From NCBI RefSeq assembly GCF_000717915.1, contig NZ_JOCX01000003.1:372001-436000 (forward strand): 64,000 nt of DNA. The letters are read 5' to 3'. This stretch comes from Streptomyces sp. NRRL S-244. GTDB lineage: Bacteria; Actinomycetota; Actinomycetes; Streptomycetales; Streptomycetaceae. A model generated the notes under the pieces. The model worked only from the letters and a program-made list of their open reading frames with translations, had not been told where the DNA came from and did not search any database. A program made the position numbers and the translations under genes. This document shows positions 40,597-49,498 of the stretch, in pieces; positions within the stretch are counted from its first letter, which is position 1, and each line of letters starts with the position of its first letter.

Positions 40597-42315
40597 TCAG
40601 CCCGCGTGGGCGAGGGGAGGGGCAGGAGCAGGGGCAGGGGCGGCCGACGTGGGGGCGGGGCGCGCGGGCTGCGCCAGCCGCTCGCGCAGGGCGGCGCGGT
40701 CGGGCTTGCCGGCCGGCGTGAGCGGGAGTTCCGCGAGCACCAGCAGCCGCTCGGGGTGCTTGCGCTGTTCGAGCCCGCGGCGGGTGAGGTGCTCGCCGAG
40801 CGAGTCCAGCGTGGGGGCCTGGGGGCCGCGCGGTACGACGCAGGCCGCCAGGCGCTCGCCCATCAGCCGGTCCGGGATGCCGACGCACACCACGTCCCGT
40901 ACCCGGGGATGCGAGGCGAGCTCCCGCTCGACCTCGGCGGGGCTGATGTTGGCCCCGCCTCGGATCACGATGTCCTTGAGGCGGCCGACGAGGTGCAGGA
41001 CCCCGTCCCGGTCGATCAGGCCGAGGTCTCCCGTACGGACCCAGCCCTCGGGGGTGCGGTAGCGGGCGTCCAGCTCCGGGGAGGCCACGTAGCACATCGG
41101 GGTCATGGGACCGCGGGCGATGATCTCGCCGATCTCGCCGTCCGGGAGCTGCTCGTGCGTGTCGGGGTCGGTGATGTGGATGTCCGCGACCCGGGGGTCG
41201 GGGCGGCCGGCCACCACTCCCGTGGCGTTCGCCTCGGCCTCCGTGACCTCCTCGCCGAGCCCGGTGTGGCAGTTGACCCCGTCGGCCGAGCCGTAGAGGT
41301 TGACGACCGGGCAGCCGAAGGCGCGGGCGGCGTCCTCGGCCGTGGTCTCGTCCAGGGCCGAGCCGCCGAGGACCAGCGCGGTGGGCGCGGGCAGTTCGCC
41401 CGCGCCGGGGTCGGGGCCTTCCAGCCGGTCCAGCATCATGCGGACCATCGTCGGGACGCCGAGGATGTGCGTCGGCCGGTGCTCGCGTACGGCGGCGAGG
41501 GCGGCCTCCGGGGTGAAGTGCTCGAGCAGGATCAGCGTTCCGCCGTGCCGGGCGAGCGTGACGGCGGTGCCGTTGGACCCGAACGCGGACCCGAGCGGCA
41601 CGAGGAACAGGCAGCGCGGCGGGGTCCCTTCGGGCATGAGCGAGGCGAGGAAGTTGCCCCGGCCCCCGGCGAGCGCGTTGTGGGAGTACGCGACCATCTT
41701 CGGCTCCGCCTCCGAGCCGGAGGAGACGAGGATGCGGGCGGCGCTGTCGGGGTCGGGCCGGGCGGGCACGAACGCGGCCGGGTCGGAGCGCAGCAGTCCG
41801 GAGAGCGGAATCGTTCCTTCGGGCTCACTGCCGACCCGCCCGGCGGCGATGACGTGGCGCAGCTCCGGCAGGGCCGGGACCAGGGCCCGCAGCTCGGCGG
41901 CAGGCCGGCTGCCCCGGTGTTCGACGGGGGCGATGACCGCGACGGCCTCCGCCCTGCGCAGCAGGGCTTGTGCCTCCAGGCTCCCCCGGCCGACCGGGAA
42001 GGGCAGCGCCACCGCGCCTACGGCGGCCAGGGCCAGATCGGCGATGACCGCGCCCCGGCCGTTGGGGAGTTGGACGCCGACGACCTCGCCGGGGCGTATG
42101 CCGAGGCCGGCGAGGCCGGCGGCCAGACATCGCACCTTGCGGTCCAGCGCGGTGTAGCAGAGCTTGCCCTTGGCGTCGACGACGGCGGTGGCGTGCAGGT
42201 CGGCGATCTGCCGGGCCCGGAACAGGCTGTAGAGGTCGAGGTCGGGGCAGATCCCGTCGGCCGCCCAGCCGCGGCGGAGGCCGGCGGGCAGCAGGTCGTG
42301 CAGGGCGACGGTCAT
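40597..42315 (-). CDS. AMP-dependent acyl-CoA synthetase
   Basis: 572 residues from ATG 42315, overlapping the CoA-transferase stop (ATGA). ANL-superfamily motifs are ILVSSGSEAEPKMVAYSHN (P-loop-like A3), VLGGSALDETTAE, VNLYGSADG (A5), GWVRTGDLG (A7), GRLKDIVIRGGANISPAEVE (A8) and the catalytic Lys in LPLTPAGKPDRAALR (A10). A3 has SGSEAEP instead of the usual T/SGTTGxP. The enzyme activates a carboxylic acid as the adenylate and transfers it to CoA. An Ala/Pro-rich tail ends the protein. Confidence 0.87.
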   Translation of the reverse strand: MTVALHDLLPAGLRRGWAADGICPDLDLYSLFRARQIADLHATAVVDAKGKLCYTALDRKVRCLAAGLAGLGIRPGEVVGVQLPNGRGAVIADLALAAVGAVALPFPVGRGSLEAQALLRRAEAVAVIAPVEHRGSRPAAELRALVPALPELRHVIAAGRVGSEPEGTIPLSGLLRSDPAAFVPARPDPDSAARILVSSGSEAEPKMVAYSHNALAGGRGNFLASLMPEGTPPRCLFLVPLGSAFGSNGTAVTLARHGGTLILLEHFTPEAALAAVREHRPTHILGVPTMVRMMLDRLEGPDPGAGELPAPTALVLGGSALDETTAEDAARAFGCPVVNLYGSADGVNCHTGLGEEVTEAEANATGVVAGRPDPRVADIHITDPDTHEQLPDGEIGEIIARGPMTPMCYVASPELDARYRTPEGWVRTGDLGLIDRDGVLHLVGRLKDIVIRGGANISPAEVERELASHPRVRDVVCVGIPDRLMGERLAACVVPRGPQAPTLDSLGEHLTRRGLEQRKHPERLLVLAELPLTPAGKPDRAALRERLAQPARPAPTSAAPAPAPAPPLAHAG

Positions 42316-44162
42316 AGGAAGCTCCAGGGGTCGGGAACGGCGGGGGCACCGTGCGCGTCGCGGCTGATCGAGCCGGGGAAGCGCGGGTCGTGGTGCAGGT
42401 CGGCCGGATCGGCGGTGACGGCGGTCGCGGACAGCCCGTGGCCGCGCAGCTGCGCCAGGGCCTCCGCGGTGGGCAGTTCGCGCAGGTCGTACGAGGCGGC
42501 CGCGGGCGCGCAGGTGTCGGTGGGGGCGATCCAGCCGTCCGCGGTGCGCAGCGGCCGCCGGAAGCCGGCCGGCCGGCGCGGGTCCTCCCCGCGCCGCGCC
42601 CGGCGCAGGGCCGGGGCGGTGAGCGCGTCGGCGGCTCCGAGCAGCGAGGAGTCGACGCGGACGCCCGCTCCACCGCTCCGCTCGCGCAGGAGCAGCCCCG
42701 CCAGTACGGCCTCGGCGCCCAGGAGTCCGCCCAGCACGTCGAGCAGGGTCATCAGCGAGGGCGCGGGTGCCTCGTCCTGCGGGCGGGCGGCTTCGCCGAC
42801 GCCGGTGCGGGCCTGGACCATGAAGTCCGTGCCCATCGGGGCGCCGGGGATCCGGCCCGCCCAGCCGCCCGTGTAGGTGTAGACGAGCCCGGGGTTGACG
42901 GCGGCCAGATGGACGGAGTCGAGTCCCAGAGCGGCCGCCTTGCCGGGGGCCCAGTTGTGCAGGAAGACGTCGGCGTCGGCGGCCATCTCGCGCAGTCGGC
43001 GCCGGCCGGCGGCGGACTTGATGTCCAGCTCGACGGCCCGCTTGCCGCGGTTCAGCGCGAGCCAGCGGGCGGAGATCCCGGAGCAGGCGGGCGGCATTCC
43101 GCGCAGCGGGTCTCCGCCCGGGGGCTCGATCCGGACGACATCGGCGCCGAGGAGGCCCAGCAGGTGGGCGGCGAGGGGGGCCTGGATCCGGCGGCCCGCT
43201 TCGAGCACGGTCAGCCCTGCCAGCGGCCGGGCGGGGTCGGGGCCCGCGGGGTCGTGGTGCGTGGCGCGGGGCCGGTGGCCGAATCCGTACGGGGCCAGGG
43301 TCCAGGGCGCGGCGCCGTCGTGTTCGGCCGCGCGCTCGGCGAGGGTCCGCAGTCGGCAGACCTCGGCGCCGGAGGCCGCGGCCGCCGCCTCGATCCGCCG
43401 CCAGGAGTGCGTACGGGCCGTGCCGTGCAGGGCCGTCGGGAAGGGTGCGCAGGCGGTGGCGTACCGGAACTGGAACGGCCGCCACCCGGCTCGCACGGCG
43501 TCGAAGGGAGCCTCCAGGGCCCGCCAGAACGCGGCCCAGGCACCCGGGTCGAGGGTCTCGAGCTCGAAGAGGATTCCGTCGGCTGACGTGAACGGCGGCC
43601 CGCCGGGGGCCAGTTCGGCGGCCTCACCCTCGTCGGCCCCGGCCGCGGCGAGGTACTGGGAGACCGCCAGCAGCCCGGCCCGGTCGGCGCTCGTGGCCAC
43701 CCCGGTGGCCCGACCGCCCCTGGCCTGGGCCAGCAGCCCGGCGAGCAGCCCCTGTACGGCGAGCACGCCCGTGGCGATGGCGGCGTAGTCCACGGCCAGG
43801 CCGCGGGGCGCGCCGTCGCGCCGCCCGTGCACGGCCATGATGCCGGTGGCCGCCTGGACGGTGGCCTCGTCGGTCATACCGCTCGCCCGGTGCGCCGACC
43901 AGCGGACGGTCGCGTCCTGCCGGTCGAAGCCGCTGCCGGACAGGGCGATGTGCGCCGTACGGCCGTCATGAGGGCCGCCACTGGGGCCGCCATGGGGGCC
44001 GTCACGGGGTTCGACCGGCTCCGGTCTCGCTCCCGTTTCCACTCTCGCGCCGAGGAGCTCGAGGTGCTCCAGGGCCGGGCCGGTCAGCCCGGGCGGTCCC
44101 GAGGCGGCGAGGTGCAGTCCTTCGAGCGGCCGGACCGTGCGGGTGAGGGCTGGTGAAGCCAT
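42312..44162 (-). CDS. Double-length CaiB/BaiF-type CoA transferase
   Basis: 616 residues from ATG 44162 with AGAGGAGAGG upstream. The C-terminal half (about 315-616) is a full CaiB/BaiF family III CoA transferase: LAGLTVLEAGRRIQAPLAAHLLGLLGADVVRIEPPGGDP, LNRGKRAVELDIKS, and MGTDFMVQARTGV with the catalytic Asp. The N-terminal half (VDYAAIATGVLAVQGLLAGLLAQARGG) looks like a second, degenerate domain. It would move CoA between acids. It is coupled to the acyl-CoA ligase and divergent from an acyl-CoA dehydrogenase gene, suggesting one acid-handling pathway. Confidence 0.82.
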   Translation of the reverse strand: MASPALTRTVRPLEGLHLAASGPPGLTGPALEHLELLGARVETGARPEPVEPRDGPHGGPSGGPHDGRTAHIALSGSGFDRQDATVRWSAHRASGMTDEATVQAATGIMAVHGRRDGAPRGLAVDYAAIATGVLAVQGLLAGLLAQARGGRATGVATSADRAGLLAVSQYLAAAGADEGEAAELAPGGPPFTSADGILFELETLDPGAWAAFWRALEAPFDAVRAGWRPFQFRYATACAPFPTALHGTARTHSWRRIEAAAAASGAEVCRLRTLAERAAEHDGAAPWTLAPYGFGHRPRATHHDPAGPDPARPLAGLTVLEAGRRIQAPLAAHLLGLLGADVVRIEPPGGDPLRGMPPACSGISARWLALNRGKRAVELDIKSAAGRRRLREMAADADVFLHNWAPGKAAALGLDSVHLAAVNPGLVYTYTGGWAGRIPGAPMGTDFMVQARTGVGEAARPQDEAPAPSLMTLLDVLGGLLGAEAVLAGLLLRERSGGAGVRVDSSLLGAADALTAPALRRARRGEDPRRPAGFRRPLRTADGWIAPTDTCAPAAASYDLRELPTAEALAQLRGHGLSATAVTADPADLHHDPRFPGSISRDAHGAPAVPDPWSFL

Positions 44163-44283
44163 GCCTCTCCTCTTCTCGGATGTGCGCGTCGCGGGAACCG
44201 GGTCGGGTGCGCACCCGACCAGTTCCTCGGGGAGGCAGTCGGACTGTCGTTCCCACGGGTTCCCGGCATGTTGGAGGAAAGTG

Positions 44284-45480
44284 GTGCAGAGCCACGGAGA
44301 CACCGATCGCGTCCATCCCGAACTCCGTTCTGGAGATGGGCAGTTGAGGGATCGGGTCGCGGACTTCATCCGGAGCCGGGTCATGCCCTGCGAGCCCGTG
44401 CTCGACGCGGGCGGCCCGCACGCCGCGGCGACCCTGCGGGAGTTGCAGGCCCAGGCGAAGCAGGAGGGCCTCTGGGCACTGCCGCTCCCCGCCGAACTCG
44501 GCGGCCAGGGCCTCCCCTTCGCGCGCTACGCGCTGCTCGCCGAGGCCGAAGGGGCGAGCGACCACGGTCCGGCGGCGCTCGGCTCCGCGCCCCTGCTCGA
44601 CGCGACCATGCTGTGGAAGCACGGCGGCGACCAGGTTCGCGACCGGTACCCCGGGCGGCTGGCCGCCGGGGAGCTGCGCGCCTGCTACGCCATGACGGAA
44701 CCGGACACCCCGGGCACCGATCCGTTCGGTACCGCGACCCGCGCCGAGGAGCAGCCCGACGGCAGTTGGCGCGTCAGCGGCCGCAAGTGGTTCGTCTCGG
44801 GAGCGGCCGGCGCCGGTCTGGTGACCGTCCTCGCCCGGACCGACGGGGAGCCGGGGGACCGCGAGGGCCTGTCCCTCCTGCTGGTCGCCACCGACTCCCC
44901 CGGTTTCCGCGTCGTACGCGAACTGCCCGTGTTCGGAGCCTGCGGCCAGTGGGAGATCGACTTCGACCAGGTCGGGGTGGACGCCGACCACCTCCTCGGC
45001 CGGCGCGGACAGGCCCTGGCCATCGCCGCCGAACGGCTCCAGCTGGGACGCACCCTGCGCTGTCTGCGCTGGCTCGGCCAGGCCCAGCGCGCCTTCGACC
45101 TCATGTGCGCACGCGCCAACTCCCGTACGGGATCACGCGGTCCGCTGGCCGGCCACCAGCTCGTCCAGCAGCACGTCTTCGAGGCGCTGCTCGCGCTGCG
45201 CACCACCCGCCCCCTGGTCCACGAGGCCGCGGCGAAGATCGCCGCCGGCCTGGACGCTCACGTGGAGGTGGGGCTGGCCAAGGTCGCCGCGGCCCGGATG
45301 CTCCAGCAGGTCGCGGACGCGGCCATCCAGGTCCACGGCGCGGCCGGGCTCGGCCCCGACACCCCGCTGCCGGCGCTCTTCCGCACCGGCCGAGCGGCCC
45401 GCATCCTCGACGGCCCGGACGAGCTCCACATCACCTCGGTGGCCCGCCGGGTGCTCCGTGCATACGAGTACGAGGAGTAG
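44284..45480 (+). CDS. Acyl-CoA dehydrogenase
   Basis: About 398 residues. GTG 44284 is six bases after GGAGG; GTG 44281 is also possible. Family features are CYAMTEPDTPGTD, SGRKWFVSGAAGAGLVTVLART (FAD contacts), the helical C-terminal domain with QLVQQHVFEALLALRTTRPLV, and IQVHGAAGLGPDTPL. The end, ILDGPDELHITSVARRVL, resembles long-chain and ACAD11-type dehydrogenases. It oxidises acyl-CoA at the alpha-beta bond. It is divergent from the CoA-transferase/ligase pair with 121 bases between. Confidence 0.87.
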   Translation: MQSHGDTDRVHPELRSGDGQLRDRVADFIRSRVMPCEPVLDAGGPHAAATLRELQAQAKQEGLWALPLPAELGGQGLPFARYALLAEAEGASDHGPAALGSAPLLDATMLWKHGGDQVRDRYPGRLAAGELRACYAMTEPDTPGTDPFGTATRAEEQPDGSWRVSGRKWFVSGAAGAGLVTVLARTDGEPGDREGLSLLLVATDSPGFRVVRELPVFGACGQWEIDFDQVGVDADHLLGRRGQALAIAAERLQLGRTLRCLRWLGQAQRAFDLMCARANSRTGSRGPLAGHQLVQQHVFEALLALRTTRPLVHEAAAKIAAGLDAHVEVGLAKVAAARMLQQVADAAIQVHGAAGLGPDTPLPALFRTGRAARILDGPDELHITSVARRVLRAYEYEE

Positions 45481-45485
45481 GGCCC

Positions 45486-46547
45486 CTAGACCTCCCCGAC
45501 CTCGACCAGCCCGGTCAGCGCCGCCAGTCCGAGCGCCAGGAAGAAGTCGCCCCACACCAGCTCGTGCCGTACCGCGACGCCCTTCCCGGCGTCGTAGCAG
45601 CCGTCCAGCAGCATGCCCCGGGTCAGGTGCTCGCCCACCAGGCGCTCCAGGATCGCGGCGGCCCGGTACGCGTACTGCGCCGCGGCCGGGCAGCCCGGCA
45701 CCCGGGCGAGTTTCAGCAGCGCGACGGCCGCGATGGCGGCGGCGGAGGTGTCCAGGGGGCCGGCGGGCCGCGCCTCGTCCGCCAGGGGGACGAACGGGGT
45801 GCAGGGCCGCGTCCACGCGTCGGCCAGCCGCTGCGCCGCCGCCTCCAGCCGGTCCGGGGCGCTGCGGGCGACCTCGGGGCGGTGCAGGGCGTCGGCCACC
45901 GCCAGGAGCAGCCAGGCGCTGCCCCGGCTCCAGCCGGGCGAAGGTTCCCCGCATGCCCGCCAGCCCGCTTCGGCGTCGAACTCCCAGGCCGGTACGGTGC
46001 GTCCGCCCGCGCCGAGGCAGAGGTCGAGATGCCGGTGGAGGTGGGAGGCGGCGGCCCGTTCGCCCTCCGGGCCCCCCGCGGCGAGCAGCGCCACCATGCC
46101 GGGTACGCCGTCGACCCGGGCCAGCAGCCGGGGGCCGCCGAAGGCCGACCCCCAGGGCACCAGCCCGAGTTCAGGGTCCAGCGCGGCCAGCGCGGCCTTG
46201 GCCGCCCGGGTCCGCAGCTTCCGCGCCCCGGCGTCGGCGCCGGCGAGGGCCGTCCCGTACCAGAGGATCAGCCCGCGCGTCGCGGTGTCGGCCTCGACCC
46301 AGTCGGCCAGCCGTGCCGTGCACGCGGCGGCGGCCGCCCGGTCGTCCGCGTCCCCGGTGTGCCGGGCCCGCAGCCACAGCAGCCCGGCCCAGAACCCACC
46401 GGTCCACGCCCCGCGGCCGGTGGTCGTCCAGCGGCCGGTGTCCGGGTCGGCGTACAGCGGGAACCGGTCGCCGGTCTCGGTACGGGTGGCGGCGGCCCGG
46501 TCGAGTACGTCGGCCAGCGCCCGCCCGGCCCAGTTCACCGGGGTCAC
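45486..46547 (-). CDS. GH88-like (unsaturated glucuronyl hydrolase family) protein
   Basis: 353 residues from GTG 46547, overlapping the MFS stop (GTGA). GAWTGGFWAGLLWLRARHTGD and SPGWSRGSAWLLLAVADAL are the conserved alpha/alpha-barrel motifs of GH88/GH105 enzymes, which hydrolyse unsaturated uronic-acid disaccharides produced by polysaccharide lyases. The catalytic Asp would be expected near VPWGSAFGG and DTSAAAIAAVALL. There is no signal peptide, so it would be cytosolic. It is coupled to an MFS transporter that could import its substrate. Confidence 0.72.
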   Translation of the reverse strand: MTPVNWAGRALADVLDRAAATRTETGDRFPLYADPDTGRWTTTGRGAWTGGFWAGLLWLRARHTGDADDRAAAAACTARLADWVEADTATRGLILWYGTALAGADAGARKLRTRAAKAALAALDPELGLVPWGSAFGGPRLLARVDGVPGMVALLAAGGPEGERAAASHLHRHLDLCLGAGGRTVPAWEFDAEAGWRACGEPSPGWSRGSAWLLLAVADALHRPEVARSAPDRLEAAAQRLADAWTRPCTPFVPLADEARPAGPLDTSAAAIAAVALLKLARVPGCPAAAQYAYRAAAILERLVGEHLTRGMLLDGCYDAGKGVAVRHELVWGDFFLALGLAALTGLVEVGEV

Positions 46548-47782
46548 GCCGGGACCTCCGTACGCGGACCGCGCCGCCGTTCCCGTACGGCCCAGGCCGT
46601 CGCGACGGCGGCGGCCGCGCCGAACTCGGCGGCGACCAGCAGCCAGCCCGGCCCGTACCGGCCCGCTTGGGCCAGCAGTCCGAACAGCGGCGGCCCGACC
46701 GCGAACCCGGCGAAGAAACCGGCGGCGACGAGCGCGGAGTCCTGGCCGGCCCGGCCCGGGGCGGCCCGCTGCATCACCAGCACCATCGAGACGGCGTTGC
46801 CGGACACGGCGAAGACCCCGACGGCGACGGCGGCGACCCAGACGAGCGGCCGCGCGTACAGCGCGGCTGCCAGCAGGCAGGCGGCCAGTACGGCGCCTGC
46901 CGCCAGGGCGCCGGGCAGCCACTCGGCCCGACCCGGCCGGGCCGCCTTCGACCAGCCCACCCGGCCGGCGATGCCCGCGACACCGAGGACCGCCACCAGG
47001 GCCGCGGCCTCGGTCGGCCCCATGCCGAGTTTCTGGACGCCGAAAAGAGCCACGTACGTATTGACCGAGGCGATTCCGCAGCCCAGGAAGAGGGAGAAGA
47101 CCGCGAGCCAGGCGATGGCGCCTCGCGGGATGAGCGAAGCGCCCGGCGCCGCGGCCTTCGCCGGCGGATCGGCGGGCAGGGCGCGCTGTGCCCAGAGGGC
47201 GGCCAGCGCGGCCGCGGCGGCGGCCGTCCATACGGCGCCCCGCCAGCCGACGCCCCCGGCCAGCGCCGCCAGCGGCAAGCCTGCGGCGAACGCGCCGAGT
47301 TGGACCCCGGACTGCTTCATCCCGGTCACCGATCCGCGCCGGGCGGGCGCAACGGCGGCCAGGATCGCCTTGTTGGTCGCCGGATTGGCGAGCGCCTGCG
47401 GCAGTCCGCCCAGCGCCACGGCGGCGAGGAGGAACCCCGGGCGGGGCGCTGCGCCGATCAGTGCGAGCGCGGCCGCGGACACCAGCAGCAGGGCGACGAG
47501 GGAGCGGCGCGGGCCCGTCCGGTCCACCATGCGGCCGCCCAGCGGCGAGAGCACGGCCGCCGTTCCGAAGCCGATCGTGGTCGTCAGGCCGAGGAGGGTC
47601 GGTGAGACCCCCAGTTCGTCCACGAGGCGCGGGCCGAACGCGCCGAGCAGGAACAGCTGGAGCATCGAGAAGGCCATCGCACTCGTGAGCAGCGCCGTCA
47701 GCCGGCCGTCCGCGGCCACCTCGGCGGTCTTCTCCGATACCGTCCGCTCCCCCACCACCGACTCCGTTCCGCTGGCCGCCAT
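46544..47782 (-). CDS. MFS transporter
   Basis: About 412 residues, probably from ATG 47782; the frame is open to 47956 but the upstream part lacks conserved sequence. About twelve hydrophobic segments are visible, with GGRMVDRTGPRRSLVAL between helices 2 and 3 and MKQSGVQLGAFAAGLPLAAL in helix 5, as in sugar/drug MFS members. It is the upstream operon partner of the GH88-like hydrolase, which favours uptake of an oligosaccharide, but drug export cannot be excluded. Confidence 0.8.
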   Translation of the reverse strand: MAASGTESVVGERTVSEKTAEVAADGRLTALLTSAMAFSMLQLFLLGAFGPRLVDELGVSPTLLGLTTTIGFGTAAVLSPLGGRMVDRTGPRRSLVALLLVSAAALALIGAAPRPGFLLAAVALGGLPQALANPATNKAILAAVAPARRGSVTGMKQSGVQLGAFAAGLPLAALAGGVGWRGAVWTAAAAAALAALWAQRALPADPPAKAAAPGASLIPRGAIAWLAVFSLFLGCGIASVNTYVALFGVQKLGMGPTEAAALVAVLGVAGIAGRVGWSKAARPGRAEWLPGALAAGAVLAACLLAAALYARPLVWVAAVAVGVFAVSGNAVSMVLVMQRAAPGRAGQDSALVAAGFFAGFAVGPPLFGLLAQAGRYGPGWLLVAAEFGAAAAVATAWAVRERRRGPRTEVPA

Positions 47783-47928
47783 TTCGGTCCAGGGCAGGAG
47801 TCGGAGCGGTGAACCAGTGGGTTCCCGGGCCCTGTTGTGGCGTGCGACACATATGGTTTTGTCCGGTCGTGCCAATTCCCGGCGCCCCTCTGTGGCCGTC
47901 TTGAGAGGGGTGCGACGATGAGCCCGCC

Positions 47929-48603
47929 ATGACTCCCGGTCGATGTTGCCGCGCATTCAGGGCCGCGTTGTTCGCGGCCATCTGCGTGCTGCTCGCGTCC
48001 CTCGGCCACCTCCTCATGTCGGGGACGACCGTCCCCTGGTGGGCGATGGCAGCAGCCGTGGCGGCCACCGGAGCGGTCGCGTGGTTCCTCGCCGGTCGCG
48101 AACGCGGCCTCCTGGCCGTCACCTCCGCGACCGTCGCCGTCCAGGCCGCCCTGCACACCGGGTTCTCGCTGGCCCAGGCAGCGGCCCGCCCGTCGATGGA
48201 CCGGCCACTGCCGCCCGGCACGGGCGGGCACGCCCACCACGCCGCGCACGCGATGGCCGACGGCGGCATGACCATGCACACGCAGATGCCGATGCCGATG
48301 CACATGCCCGCCGGCCACGGCATCGGCTCCACGTCATCGACCGGCATGCTGGCCGCACACCTCCTCGCCGCCCTGCTCTGCGGGCTCTGGCTCGCGTACG
48401 GGGAGCAGGGCGCGTTCCGCGTCCTGCGCGCCCTGGCCGGACTGCTGCTCGTACCGCTGCGGTGGGCCTTCCGGCTCCCCGTGCCGGCCGACCGGCCGCG
48501 CCCGCGCGTGGGCCCCGACCTCCGCGCCCGGCCGCTGCGCGGGCTGCTCCTCGTCCACGCCATCACCTCACGGGGTCCGCCTCCCGGGACCGCTGTCATC
48601 TGA
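47929..48603 (+). CDS. His/Met-rich membrane protein
   Basis: 224 residues from ATG 47929. About four to five hydrophobic segments are visible: two or three near the start, and one pair around LLAALLCGLWLAYG. Between them (about 100-140) is a loop very rich in His and Met (GGHAHHAAHAMADGG followed by repeated Met-Pro-Met and HMPAGHG). Such loops commonly bind copper. The next gene encodes an ECF sigma factor 168 bases downstream on the same strand. No characterised family was recognised; a metal-sensing or handling role is inferred. Confidence 0.68.
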   Translation: MTPGRCCRAFRAALFAAICVLLASLGHLLMSGTTVPWWAMAAAVAATGAVAWFLAGRERGLLAVTSATVAVQAALHTGFSLAQAAARPSMDRPLPPGTGGHAHHAAHAMADGGMTMHTQMPMPMHMPAGHGIGSTSSTGMLAAHLLAALLCGLWLAYGEQGAFRVLRALAGLLLVPLRWAFRLPVPADRPRPRVGPDLRARPLRGLLLVHAITSRGPPPGTAVI

Positions 48604-48771
48604 CAGCCGGTTCACCGACGCGCGCGACGCCGCTCCGCCGCGCGCCTCGGTCATCGGCCTCGCCGTCCGGCGGGCCGTACCCCTCACCGGCCCGCTCACC
48701 GGCCCGCCGCGCCACGCAGTGCGCAGGCGGCGCCGGACCCGGGTCCCGGATTCCCAGAAGGACATCAGGCG

Positions 48772-49437
48772 ATGACCCCTGCCCTGCTTCCCCGTCCGAC
48801 CGCCGCCGAGACGGCACCCGCACGCCACACCGGCGGCCCGGACGAGTCGACGACCCTGCTGGCGCTCGCCGCGCGCGACGGCGACCCCGACGCGGTGGAC
48901 CGCTTCGTCCGCGCCCTGCACCACGACGTCCGGCGCTACGTGGCCTACCTCAGCGCCGATCCGCAGTCGGCGGACGATCTGACGCAGGAGACCTTCCTGC
49001 GCGCCCTGGGCAGCCTGCACCGCTTCGAAGGCCGCTCCTCCGCCCGTACGTGGCTGCTCTCGATCGCCCGGCGCACGGTCATCGACAGCCTCCGCCACAA
49101 GGCGGCCCGCCCCAAGATCTCGGACCGGGACGACTGGCAGACCGCCGCGGAACGGGCCCAGCCGCGCGATCTGCCCGGCTTCGAGGACGGGATCGCCCTC
49201 GCGGAGCTGCTGGGAACGATCCCCGCCGAGCGCCGCGAGGTCTTCGTCCTCACCCAGGTCCTGGGGCTCCCGTACGCCGAGGCGGCGAGCGCGCTCGGCT
49301 GCCCGATCGGCACGGTCCGCTCCCGCGTCGCGCGCGCCCGCACCTCGCTCGTGGAGCTCCTCACGGACGCCGAAACCGACACGGATGCCGACGCCGGAGC
49401 CGAAGCTCCGGCCCTCGCGGGTTCGGCCGCCGCCTGA
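48772..49437 (+). CDS. ECF-type RNA polymerase sigma factor
   Basis: 221 residues from ATG 48772. Region 2 is FVRALHHDVRRYVAYLSADPQSADDLTQETFLRAL followed by SARTWLLSIARRTVIDSLRHK. Region 4 is IPAERREVFVLTQVLGLPYAEAASALGCPIGTVRSRVARAR. Sigma region 3 is absent, as in ECF factors. A Thr/Asp/Ala-rich tail follows. No anti-sigma gene is directly downstream; the membrane protein upstream may be the signalling partner. It is similar in pattern to mycobacterial SigC. Confidence 0.9.
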   Translation: MTPALLPRPTAAETAPARHTGGPDESTTLLALAARDGDPDAVDRFVRALHHDVRRYVAYLSADPQSADDLTQETFLRALGSLHRFEGRSSARTWLLSIARRTVIDSLRHKAARPKISDRDDWQTAAERAQPRDLPGFEDGIALAELLGTIPAERREVFVLTQVLGLPYAEAASALGCPIGTVRSRVARARTSLVELLTDAETDTDADAGAEAPALAGSAAA

Positions 49438-49498
49438 CCCGCGGCTCCGGGGCGGGGCGAACCGGGGCGGGGCGGGGCTTCGAAGCTCCGACCCGGCC

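Noticed and set aside
44268..47921. A 1217-codon plus-strand open frame
   Set aside because: It runs out of frame through the acyl-CoA dehydrogenase and antisense to the GH88-like and MFS genes. Composition is low-complexity and no domain is visible.
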